Of a stretch of 5,593 nt of DNA, positions 1-5,233 are shown in pieces (positions within the stretch are counted from its first letter, which is position 1; every line of letters starts with the position of its first letter). Under the pieces are notes generated by a model. The model did not search any database, had not been told where the DNA came from, and saw nothing but the letters and a program-made list of their open reading frames with translations. The DNA lies in assembly GCA_035298905.1 (NCBI GenBank), contig DATGXQ010000041.1:1-5593 (forward strand). Reading direction: 5' to 3'. Position numbers and translations under genes: made by a program. The DNA comes from DATGXB01 sp035298905. Its GTDB lineage: Bacteria; Cyanobacteriota; Cyanobacteriia; Cyanobacteriales; Nostocaceae.

Positions 1-512
1 TCTGCTAATTCTTCCAAATAACCCCGGACGACAGTTAAAGGTGTCCGCAGTTCATGAGTCATATCACCAATTAATTCTCGTCGTCTTGCTTCTACTCCCT
101 CCAAACTGGCCGCCATGCGGTTAAAACTTGCACCCAGTCGATTTAGTTCTGGGATGTCAGACATCGGGACACGGGCTTTCATTTCTCCTGCGGCGAACTT
201 TTGGGTAATTTGTTCCATTTCTTTCAAGCGCAGCATAATCCTTTTGGATACCCAATAACTTAAGCCACCTGCGGCGGTTGTTCCGACTAAAACTGACCAA
301 ACGGTGCTACGTCGCCAAGCAAATTCAAATCCTGTGACTAATTCTGTGCGGATATCAATTAAATTAAAGCCTCGATTTTCTAATCTTTCCAAATGAAAGA
401 CAAAATAACGGGGGGAAGAAATTCTGCTAATCATCACAAAACTAGCTACCCCCACTATCATAACGATCAGGTGGGATAAAAATAGGCGTGATGCTAGACC
501 CATCTTCATCAT
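1..512 (-). CDS. Sensor histidine kinase, N-terminal part (3' end beyond window)
   Basis: This is the N-terminal 170 residues of a membrane sensor histidine kinase. It would autophosphorylate on a histidine and pass the phosphate to the response regulator encoded just upstream. Visible parts in order are a first hydrophobic segment at about residues 9-28, a short extracytoplasmic stretch of about 40 residues, a second membrane segment at about 70-88, a HAMP linker at about 89-140 (with PELNRLGASFNRMAASLEG), and the H-box MTHELRTPLTVVRGYLEEL with the phosphoacceptor His at about 153. The ATP-binding domain lies past the left edge. The first start codon (510-512) overlaps the regulator's TGA as ATGA. 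Further in-frame ATGs lie at 507-509 and 501-503, giving ATGATGAAGATG. No good Shine-Dalgarno sequence precedes any of them, so translational coupling is likely. The architecture resembles BaeS-type kinases. The short sensor loop gives no clue to the stimulus. Confidence 0.93.
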   Translation of the reverse strand, partial: MMKMGLASRLFLSHLIVMIVGVASFVMISRISSPRYFVFHLERLENRGFNLIDIRTELVTGFEFAWRRSTVWSVLVGTTAAGGLSYWVSKRIMLRLKEMEQITQKFAAGEMKARVPMSDIPELNRLGASFNRMAASLEGVEARRRELIGDMTHELRTPLTVVRGYLEELA

Positions 513-1225
513 TTTGATACCGCAGACGCATCTTCAAATTTATAACCAACTCCTACTACTGTTTTAATAAAGGTAGGGTTAGCGGGATCAGGTTCAATCT
601 TTTTTCGTAATCTTGCTACATGGGTATCTACTACCCTCTCATCTCCAAAAAAGTTATCTCCCCACAGTTTATCTATTAATTGGGTACGGTTCCAAACCCG
701 CCCTGGATTAGTGACAAATGTACTCAATAAATTAAATTCTAAAGTGGTTAAATCCAAAGTTTCTGGAGGTTGAGAGTTGATTTTGCGGCTGGCGGTACGT
801 TGTTCTATATCCACTGTAAAGTGCTGGGTACGATTTACCTGATGTTGTCCTCCTTGCCTGAGACTGCGCCGCAATAAAGCCCGTACTCTAGCTACTAATT
901 CTCTGGGGCTAAAAGGTTTTACCATGTAATCGTCAGCACCAGTAGATAAACCAATCACGCGATCGATTTCTTCTCCTTTAGCTGTCAGCATCAAAATATA
1001 AGGGTCTTTTGGGCCTGGTTTCTGGCGAATTCTCGCGCAAACTTCCAGCCCATCCAAACCAGGAAGCATTAAATCAAGAATGATTAAATCTGGTGGCTGT
1101 TCTTGAAACATCCTTAAAGCATTTAAACCATCGCGGCTAGTGCGACAGGAAAATCCTTCTTTTTCCAGAGTCAGTTGGATTAAATGAGCAATTTCTGACT
1201 CATCTTCCACTATTAAAATATCCAT
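509..1225 (-). CDS. OmpR/PhoB-family response regulator
   Basis: A complete 238-residue two-component response regulator that should bind DNA when phosphorylated. The receiver domain spans about residues 1-120: acidic residues in VEDE (E7, D8), phosphoacceptor D51 in LIILDLMLPGLDG, the switch threonine T81 in LMLTAKG, Y100, and the conserved K103 in VKPFSPREL. A linker at about 121-135 leads to a winged-helix DNA-binding domain at about 136-232, with LTTLEFNLL, a recognition-helix region VVDTHVARLRKKIEP and the terminal hairpin KTVVGVGYKF. Length and all key residues are normal for the family. The ATG at 1223-1225 fits the standard receiver N-terminus MDILIVEDE. No clear Shine-Dalgarno sequence precedes it. 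A TATATT at 1246-1251 could be a -10 box, but no matching -35 is visible. The gene is first in an operon with the kinase. The regulon cannot be inferred. Confidence 0.96.
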   Translation of the reverse strand: MDILIVEDESEIAHLIQLTLEKEGFSCRTSRDGLNALRMFQEQPPDLIILDLMLPGLDGLEVCARIRQKPGPKDPYILMLTAKGEEIDRVIGLSTGADDYMVKPFSPRELVARVRALLRRSLRQGGQHQVNRTQHFTVDIEQRTASRKINSQPPETLDLTTLEFNLLSTFVTNPGRVWNRTQLIDKLWGDNFFGDERVVDTHVARLRKKIEPDPANPTFIKTVVGVGYKFEDASAVSK

Positions 1226-1319
1226 CGTGATCAGCCATTGAGAACAATATACACAATTACGCTGTTGTCCTTTGAGATTGCATCATTCTTATTTATACCT
1301 CAAACCTGTGAACCCTCTC

Positions 1320-1333
1320 CCCTGTTCCCTGCC
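1320..1333. repeat. Degenerate pyrimidine-rich heptamer pair
   Basis: Two adjacent heptads, CCCTGTT and CCCTGCC, lie in a C-rich patch (about 1312-1333) of the 258-bp spacer between the NYN gene and the response regulator. The style resembles the short tandem heptamer repeats scattered between genes in Nostoc-type genomes, but only two copies are present, so the call is weak. I see no clear terminator for the NYN gene in this spacer. Confidence 0.3.
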
Positions 1334-1483
1334 TACGCCAGTTACTACAACTTTGGGAATCATAGCAACACACTAGTTCCCCTACCTGCCTCAATGTGCA
1401 ACTTCCAGGTATGACAACTTATTTCTTGGTTGATTATTTAATTTGCAGGTCTGTTGTGGCTGGTATGGGGCAAAGATCAGACT

Positions 1484-2170
1484 CTAAGGCTGAGAACTAG
1501 ATGAAGCCCGATAAGTATAACCAACTTGTGAATCTTTTTGAATATGTTGTTTAATGCTATCAAAATCGATAAAGTAATCAGCAACATCAATCAGAGTATC
1601 ACTGGTCATAGTTTGCAGACCAATGACTTCTACTCTTGATCCCAAATTGCAAACTGCATGTACAGCGTAGGCTAAATCTCCATCCCCACTGACTAAGACT
1701 GCTGTGTCATAGTAGGGAGCTAATGTAATCATATCTACAGCGATTTCTACATTGAGATTCGGTTTTTTATAGCTCTCGGCAACTGCAACTATATCTTTTG
1801 TTACTACACGATAGCCATTGCGCCGCATCCACAACAGAAATCCCTGTTGTTTTTCATTGTTGGTATCAGTGCCTGTGTAAAAAAAGGCACGAAGCAGCCG
1901 CGAACTTTTTGTTAAGCGACATAGCAATTTTACATAGTCTATTTCAATGCCCAGTTGTAAAGCTGTATGAAATAAGTTTAAACCGTCAATAAAAATTGCT
2001 ACTCGCCCTCGATTGAGATCATCGGCAGTGAGATGACTATTCACTGTCTCTTGGGGTTTGGTGTCTCGACCTCTGATCCCCGTTTTGACTGGGGGTGGCC
2101 CTTGCCAATGTGGTTTTTCCCTAAGTTCTTTATATTCGTTTGTTTTTTTGCTAAGATTATTGAAATTCAT
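1484..2170 (-). CDS. LabA-like NYN-domain (DUF88) protein, predicted PIN-like nuclease
   Basis: A 228-residue protein of the NYN/DUF88 family, which has a PIN-like nuclease fold and in cyanobacteria includes LabA, a factor that dampens kaiBC expression in Synechococcus elongatus. The core runs from about residue 56 to 205. It carries the expected acidic motifs: D62 in VAIFIDGLNLF, D146 in NVEIAVDMITLA, and D163/D165 in LVSGDGDLAYAV, plus VEVIGLQ and a final ADYFIDFDSI. These acidic residues are the likely metal ligands of an RNA-cleaving site; activity itself is inferred. Before the core sits a polar, basic extension of about 55 residues (KPHWQGPPPVKTGIRGR) that looks disordered and could bind nucleic acid. 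A serine-rich tail ends the protein. The ATG at 2168-2170 is preceded by GAGG at 2176-2179 with 5-base spacing, a good ribosome site. It is probably a single-gene unit. Orthology to labA is not proven, as paralogues are common. Confidence 0.88.
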   Translation of the reverse strand: MNFNNLSKKTNEYKELREKPHWQGPPPVKTGIRGRDTKPQETVNSHLTADDLNRGRVAIFIDGLNLFHTALQLGIEIDYVKLLCRLTKSSRLLRAFFYTGTDTNNEKQQGFLLWMRRNGYRVVTKDIVAVAESYKKPNLNVEIAVDMITLAPYYDTAVLVSGDGDLAYAVHAVCNLGSRVEVIGLQTMTSDTLIDVADYFIDFDSIKQHIQKDSQVGYTYRASSSSQP

Positions 2171-2210
2171 TGATCCCTCTAGATATTAAACTGGGTTTGT
2201 GTTTGATAAA

Positions 2211-2239
2211 TTGACAATAGATAACCGTAGCAGGAAATT
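2211..2239 (+). promoter_or_regulatory. Possible plus-strand promoter (perfect -35, weak -10)
   Basis: A consensus -35 hexamer TTGACA lies at 2211-2216. After 17 bases comes GAAATT (2234-2239), which matches TATAAT at only three of six positions. The site points into the gene-free region, towards the terminator-like hairpin at 2363-2443. The weak -10 makes this a tentative call. Confidence 0.2.
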
Positions 2240-2362
2240 GTCTTCAGACATTAGTTGCAAATAAGTTTAAGTTTTTTGAATTGCAAAGCATCTCAAATCC
2301 AAATCCTGAAGGTTTGTAACTTTTATCAGCCACATTCAAGCAAATATTCCTTATACCCACAT

Positions 2363-2443
2363 GTTAATTTTGCTGTTTACCTGCATATACTTTACACAAT
2401 ATGCAGGCATTTGGGCAAAATTAGCTTTTTATTTTGGTTTTTT
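2363..2443 (+). terminator. Composite hairpin followed by T-tract (intrinsic-terminator-like)
   Basis: An outer stem pairs GTTAATTTTGC (2363-2373) with GCAAAATTAGC (2415-2425), 11 bp with one G-U pair. Inside it, across an internal loop of 6 and 7 bases, CCTGCATAT (2380-2388) pairs perfectly with ATATGCAGG (2399-2407) around a 10-base loop. The right arm runs directly into a T-rich tract (2426-2443), and there is no matching A-rich tract on the left, so the structure reads as a plus-strand terminator. No plus-strand gene lies upstream in the window. It may end a small RNA or antisense transcript. Alternatives are an RNA-processing hairpin or a remnant of a small mobile repeat. Confidence 0.5.
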
Positions 2444-2450
2444 AATATTT

Positions 2451-2464
2451 TTTGCTTAAGCAAA
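2451..2464. repeat. Perfect 14-bp palindrome
   Basis: TTTGCTTAAGCAAA is its own reverse complement with no central spacer. It sits 8 bases after the T-tract of the hairpin at 2363-2443. It could be an operator for a dimeric regulator, but no promoter or gene lies directly beside it. Confidence 0.5.
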
Positions 2465-2606
2465 TTTATACGTGAGACTTTGAGGGCTGTGTCATTTGGG
2501 TGATAGTCATTAATGGTAGTGCGCTGATTATCGGTTTAATTTGCCAAGATAGCAAGATTTCGATTGCGCTTTTGACTAAATAGAGTGACGATCGCCTAAC
2601 AAGCTT

Positions 2607-2629
2607 GGTGATACAAAGCAGATATCATC
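2607..2629. repeat. Stem-loop in gene-free region
   Basis: GGTGATA (2607-2613) can pair with TATCATC (2623-2629) around a 9-base loop, with one G-U pair. A weaker outer pairing, CTAAC (2596-2600) with GTTAG (2637-2641), encloses it. Stems this short arise by chance in AT-rich DNA, so the function is unknown. Confidence 0.3.
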
Positions 2630-2884
2630 TGACTAGGTTAGATTTTTGCTCCGTTGAACCTCTAAGTAAATTGGACTACTGAATTATTACATTGATTTTG
2701 TTGATAGTCATCATTGGAAATACGATATCAATAACTTAACTTGCCCAGAGTAAGTAATAACTGTTAAAGTCAAAAACTTATATTAATATTTTCATACTTA
2801 CATTTAATTTTTGCTACTGTTAAGAGTTGGCTAGAAAGCAGATTGTGAGTTTACGTTTCTCTATCATACGGTTAACAAAAGGGC

Positions 2885-2965
2885 ATGGGAGAAACAGCTA
2901 GCTCACTGGCTCCTGATTTTGGTGATGGTGGAACGCCTACCTTAAAAGTAGGAGACTATCGGTAA
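2885..2965 (+). other. 26-codon open frame, coding status uncertain
   Basis: An ATG at 2885 opens a frame of 26 codons ending at TAA 2963-2965. Its product begins MGETASSLAPDFGDGG and ends TLKVGDYR. The composition is balanced and protein-like, unlike other frames in this region. However, AGGG lies only one base before the ATG, too close for a normal ribosome site, and the last third overlaps a hairpin (CCTAC 2936-2940 with GTAGG 2948-2952). It may be a small peptide gene, the remnant of a longer gene, or chance. I do not recognise the sequence. Confidence 0.2.
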
Positions 2966-3022
2966 TTTGCTCTAGAGGGGTAAACCGTTCATGCAGCATG
3001 TCGCAGATCAGCCTCCTTACCC
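2936..3022. repeat. Cluster of short inverted repeats
   Basis: Three pairings follow one another. CCTAC (2936-2940) pairs with GTAGG (2948-2952). GGGTAA (2978-2983) pairs with TTACCC (3017-3022) and encloses the perfect inverted repeat CATGC-A-GCATG (2990-3000). Together they could fold as a small structured RNA. The local base composition is also richer in G and C than the flanks. No known RNA family is recognised. Confidence 0.3.
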
Positions 3023-3307
3023 AAAGCAAATCAACCTTCTTTGGTGGTCACTTTGTTTCTGATTGGTTCTGGGATGGAAATCAATTCATTTTCATTTCTT
3101 TATGCTTCTTTTAGAGTTGAATTATTTATTAATAAATGTTTACAATGTTTAAAAAATAAAAATATAAAACTGGAGAATATACAGCAAATTTCAGGTAAAT
3201 GAGGCACAAATTTTTGGAACAAAGCCTTACGCTAAAAGACTTTTACCCCTGTTAAGAGTTCCCTGCTGTAACCAGTCTTATATTTTTAGGAACAGACAAT
3301 ATTCAGT

Positions 3308-3835
3308 TCAACCGATCGTTACTTCGGTGGTTTCTGGGTTTGCTTTGATGTCAGCAATTAACCCTTGTACTGTTAAAACTGAGCAATGTGCATGATGCAT
3401 AATGTAATTGCTCACGCTACCGAGAAATAATTCACTTAGTCCGCTCCGTCCACGACGACCAACAACAATTAAGTCTGCTTGCCAATCTAAGGCTAATTTA
3501 CAAATTAGACGAGCTGCATCACCTATATTTTGGTTAAATTCTGTGTTGACCCCTTCATTGATTGCTGTTTGGGTAAGCGATCGCAACCAATTTAATCTTT
3601 CTTTTTTAAGTTCTTCCCATGCTTTGATGTATTGATCCAGTGTTTCAGCCTGCAAACTGGGATACATGGTTTCTGGTTGCAAAAATGCTGGATTGATGTA
3701 GGGATCATCGACAGGAGACAAAATATGCGACAACATCAGCGTGGCATTAGTTGCCTTTGCTAGAAATAGAGCTTGCTGAAAAAGATGCTGACTGGTTTCG
3801 GCATAGTCTAAAGCTACCAAAATTTTGTGAAACAT
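3308..3835 (-). CDS. Universal stress protein (UspA family, ATP-binding type)
   Basis: A single-domain universal stress protein of 175 residues. It opens with MFHKILVALDYAETS, where D10 is the family's conserved aspartate contacting adenine. Near the C-terminus it carries the nucleotide-binding signature G-x2-G-x9-G-S, seen as GRRGRSGLSELFLGS (G126, G129, G139, S140), preceded by ADLIVVG and followed by SVSNYIMHHAHCSVLTV. All ATP-site residues are intact, so it should be the ATP-binding (MJ0577-like) kind, likely a cytoplasmic dimer. It is longer than the usual 140-150 residues because of an extended charged segment at about 41-85 and an 18-residue tail. The ATG at 3833-3835 is preceded by AGGA (3845-3848) with 9-base spacing. 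No partner gene is adjacent on the same strand. Its specific stress role cannot be read from the sequence. Confidence 0.94.
   Translation of the reverse strand: MFHKILVALDYAETSQHLFQQALFLAKATNATLMLSHILSPVDDPYINPAFLQPETMYPSLQAETLDQYIKAWEELKKERLNWLRSLTQTAINEGVNTEFNQNIGDAARLICKLALDWQADLIVVGRRGRSGLSELFLGSVSNYIMHHAHCSVLTVQGLIADIKANPETTEVTIG
3577..3584. repeat. HIP1 octamer
   Basis: GCGATCGC, the highly iterated palindrome of many cyanobacterial genomes, lies inside the universal stress protein gene. It supports the cyanobacterial assignment. Confidence 0.9.
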
Positions 3836-3885
3836 ACTTAATAGTCCTGAATGATTAACTATCGCATTTCTGTGTGATTTGTGAG

Positions 3886-3891
3886 ATTATC
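3886..3891 (-). promoter_or_regulatory. Possible -10 box of universal stress protein gene
   Basis: GATAAT on the minus strand matches TATAAT at five of six positions and would give a leader of roughly 45 bases. No good -35 hexamer stands at the usual distance (TCGCTA, three of six). An alternative or group 2 sigma factor could explain this, but the site may also be chance. Confidence 0.22.
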
Positions 3892-3930
3892 CATTAAGGG
3901 TACAAATTTAGCGATTTACACGAGAGAACA

Positions 3931-4013
3931 TTAGTAAGCGTACATAAAAGCAGTGAATTCTAGTAGCATTTTTGGCATTTGGTCGATATTTGATCAGTTG
4001 GTGCGCTTACTAG
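3931..4013. repeat. 13-bp inverted repeat enclosing 57 bases
   Basis: TTAGTAAGCGTAC (3931-3943) can pair along its whole length with GTGCGCTTACTAG (4001-4013); 11 pairs are Watson-Crick and two are G-U. The enclosed 57 bases hold no obvious gene. It lies about 100-180 bases upstream of the stress protein start, beyond its likely promoter. It could be a structured RNA stem, terminal repeats of a very small mobile element, or a looped operator. No T-tract follows either arm, so it is not terminator-like. Confidence 0.45.
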
Positions 4014-4092
4014 AAATGATCTAGTGCAGCATGGCAGAAATAACTTTTCAGTTCAACAAGGTTCAAACGCCAGTTAAATTAAGTTTCTTACC

Positions 4093-4120
4093 TCCTGACT
4101 ACTGACTCCTGACTTCTGCT
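4093..4120. repeat. Short tandem heptamer repeat (STRR type)
   Basis: Four heptads follow in register: TCCTGAC, TACTGAC, TCCTGAC and a degenerate TTCTGCT. This is the type of short tandemly repeated heptamer known from intergenic DNA of heterocyst-forming cyanobacteria. It is presumably non-coding and can vary in copy number between strains. Confidence 0.75.
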
Positions 4121-4148
4121 GTATTTTCTCAGGAATGATTGAGGATGG

Positions 4149-4168
4149 ATCTAGAAAAACCGCTAGAT
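4149..4168. repeat. 6-bp hairpin ATCTAG/CTAGAT
   Basis: ATCTAG (4149-4154) is the exact reverse complement of CTAGAT (4163-4168), with an 8-base spacer. It is weak alone, but lies among other inverted repeats upstream of the phosphoribosyltransferase gene. Confidence 0.3.
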
Positions 4169-4195
4169 AAACTGAGAGCTATGTTTGTAATTTTA

Positions 4196-4208
4196 GTCAA
4201 ATTTTGAC
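4196..4208. promoter_or_regulatory. Operator-like inverted repeat GTCAAA-T-TTTGAC
   Basis: Two perfect 6-base half-sites flank a single T. The symmetry and size suit a dimeric DNA-binding protein. It lies about 150 bases upstream of the promoter-like pair at 4359-4387, far for a simple repressor site. The cognate regulator is unknown. Confidence 0.3.
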
Positions 4209-4358
4209 CAAAGTTCCCGAAAATGAAATCTTACTTAAGGCTGGGATAATAAATTTAGCAATTATTAGCAAACAGAGCCTTAGAGCGTTAAAATTTTAGG
4301 CTGAAAATTTAGTTATGATTAAGTTAGAGGGCAACTTTTATAGGTATCCAAAATTAAA

Positions 4359-4394
4359 TTTACTCCCCATCTCAGACAAGATATACTTAGTATA
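4359..4394 (+). promoter_or_regulatory. Predicted promoter of phosphoribosyltransferase gene, with inverted repeat over the -10
   Basis: TTTACT (4359-4364, four of six to TTGACA) and TATACT (4382-4387, five of six to TATAAT) stand 17 bases apart. The -10 is itself the left arm of a perfect inverted repeat, TATACT-T-AGTATA (4382-4394), so a dimeric regulator bound there would block RNA polymerase. The leader would be about 105 bases. This is the best promoter match upstream of the gene, but was not tested against background. Confidence 0.4.
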
Positions 4395-4486
4395 GAGGGA
4401 AATTCTTTGCTTGCATCCTGCAATGAAATCAAAACGGCGGAATCGCTAATTTTGGTGGGTTTTTGTTGGTGTTAATCCTCACCTTC

Positions 4487-4491
4487 AGGAG
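4487..4491 (+). promoter_or_regulatory. Shine-Dalgarno site that decides the start at 4501
   Basis: AGGAG ends immediately before an ATG at 4492, leaving no spacer for initiation there. The in-frame ATG at 4501 has the ideal 9-base spacing, so it is preferred as the start codon. Confidence 0.75.
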
Positions 4492-4500
4492 ATGCTCAAT

Positions 4501-5142
4501 ATGGTGACAAGATTTCGCAACCGCAGGGAAGCTGGTCAAATGTTGGCACAGCATTTGCAAGTATACGCTAATCAGGAAGACGTTTTAGTCTTAGCGTTAC
4601 CTCGTGGTGGCGTGCCTGTGGCCTTTGAAGTGGCTAAAGCCTTAAATACGCCTTTAGATGTATGTCTAGTGAGGAAGTTAGGCGTACCTGGTCATAGAGA
4701 ATTAGCAATGGGAGCGATCGCCTCTTTGGGGATTAGGGTGTTAAATGCTGATGTGATCAACTCTTTGGGGATCGATAGTCAAACAATTGATACAGTTGCC
4801 AAACAGGAATTAGAGGAATTACAACGCCGCGATCGCGCTTATCGAGGCGATCGACCACCAATGAATGTCAAAAATAAAACAATATTATTAATAGATGACG
4901 GTATTGCTACTGGCTCCACTATGCGAGCAGCGATCGCTGTTTTACGACAACAACACCCCAAAAAAATTGTTGTGGCGATTCCAGTTGCACCACCAAAAAC
5001 CTACGAACATTTACAACTTGAAGTAGACGATATAGTTTGTTTACTCATGCCAGAATCAATGTCTGCAATTGGCTATTGGTATGAGGATTTTACTCAAACA
5101 ACTGATGAGGAAGTATGTAGTTTATTAGCTCAACAAAGCTAA
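4501..5142 (+). CDS. Predicted phosphoribosyltransferase (COG1926 type)
   Basis: A 213-residue cytoplasmic protein of the type I phosphoribosyltransferase fold, which uses phosphoribosyl pyrophosphate as donor or ligand. Visible motifs are an N-terminal RFRNRREAGQMLAQHL, the early loop LALPRGGVPVAFEVA (about 31-45), the family-specific VRKLGVPGHRELAMGAIA (about 57-74), and the PRPP-binding signature TILLIDDGIATGST (about 127-140) with its acidic pair and the TGST phosphate-binding turn. The C-terminal part has VAIPVAPP and a GYWYEDFTQTTDEEV end typical of this group. The substrate is not known for these predicted enzymes. The start at 4501 is chosen on ribosome-site spacing; using the ATG at 4492 would add only three residues. 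Three HIP1 octamers lie inside. The hydrolase gene follows 91 bases downstream and may share the transcript. Confidence 0.93.
   Translation: MVTRFRNRREAGQMLAQHLQVYANQEDVLVLALPRGGVPVAFEVAKALNTPLDVCLVRKLGVPGHRELAMGAIASLGIRVLNADVINSLGIDSQTIDTVAKQELEELQRRDRAYRGDRPPMNVKNKTILLIDDGIATGSTMRAAIAVLRQQHPKKIVVAIPVAPPKTYEHLQLEVDDIVCLLMPESMSAIGYWYEDFTQTTDEEVCSLLAQQS
4714..4937. repeat. Three HIP1 octamers within one gene
   Basis: Perfect GCGATCGC copies start at 4714, 4829 and 4930, all inside the phosphoribosyltransferase gene. Such density is usual for HIP1-rich cyanobacteria. Confidence 0.9.
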
Positions 5143-5233
5143 CAAAAAGCAGAGCAATCGAGACAAGCACGAGAGTTAGGGAAGTAAGAGAAGTAAAACC
5201 CGAAAACAGGCTTAATAAAGTAGGATAAAAATC

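Larger units (their letters stand above)
2171..3307. other. 1137-bp gene-free region rich in hairpins
   Basis: I find no convincing protein gene here. An 82-codon plus-strand frame at 2255-2503 has low-complexity, hydrophobic and aromatic content and runs straight through the hairpin at 2363-2425, so I do not call it. The region holds a TTGACA at 2211-2216, a composite hairpin with T-tract (2363-2443), a 14-bp palindrome (2451-2464), a near-repeat pair (2501-2516 and 2702-2717), a hairpin at 2607-2629, a short open frame overlapping hairpins at 2885-3022, and a 14-bp AT palindrome (3124-3137, ATTTATTAATAAAT). Minus-strand promoter elements for the NYN gene should lie at the left end, but no clear pair is visible. 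The rest is AT-rich with stops in all frames. Confidence 0.6.
3836..4491. other. 656-bp divergent intergenic region
   Basis: This region separates the minus-strand universal stress protein gene from the plus-strand phosphoribosyltransferase gene, so it should hold both promoters. From left to right I see a possible -10 for the stress gene (3886-3891), a 13-bp inverted repeat (3931-4013), a heptamer repeat (4093-4120), a 6-bp hairpin ATCTAG/CTAGAT (4149-4168), the inverted repeat GTCAAA-T-TTTGAC (4196-4208), a 10-bp palindrome TAAAATTTTA near 4290, and a promoter-like pair at 4359-4387. No frame longer than about a dozen codons with a credible start was found. Confidence 0.6.

Noticed and set aside
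1226..1483. Terminator or regulatory RNA in the spacer between the NYN gene and the response regulator
   Set aside because: Only 4-5 bp stems without T-tracts were found on either strand.
1798..1992. 64-codon plus-strand open frame
   Set aside because: It is antisense to the well-supported NYN gene and encodes a Cys/His-rich product with no family resemblance and no ribosome site.
2255..2503. 82-codon plus-strand open frame in the gene-free region
   Set aside because: The product is low in charged residues and rich in Phe, Leu, Ile and Ser, as expected of translated AT-rich DNA. The frame crosses the composite hairpin and T-tract, and no domain is recognisable.
2921..2962. Resemblance to a fluoride riboswitch (GGTGATGG followed by CGCC)
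   Set aside because: Only the first few bases agree. The downstream conserved half and the pseudoknot partner are missing, and no fluoride exporter gene follows.
2817..3260. Exact 12-base direct repeat CTGTTAAGAGTT at 2817 and 3249
   Set aside because: About one such match is expected by chance in a window of this size, and nothing else links the two sites.
3408..3635. 75-codon plus-strand open frame
   Set aside because: It lies wholly antisense within the universal stress protein gene, whose motifs are unambiguous.
3859..3894. 11-codon minus-strand frame before the universal stress protein gene as a leader peptide
   Set aside because: It has no ribosome site, no run of regulatory codons, and no attenuator hairpin after it.
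4135..4170. 11-codon plus-strand frame preceded by AGGA as a PatS-like peptide
   Set aside because: It lacks the RGSGR-type motif. The AGGA abuts the ATG without a spacer, and the length is typical of chance.
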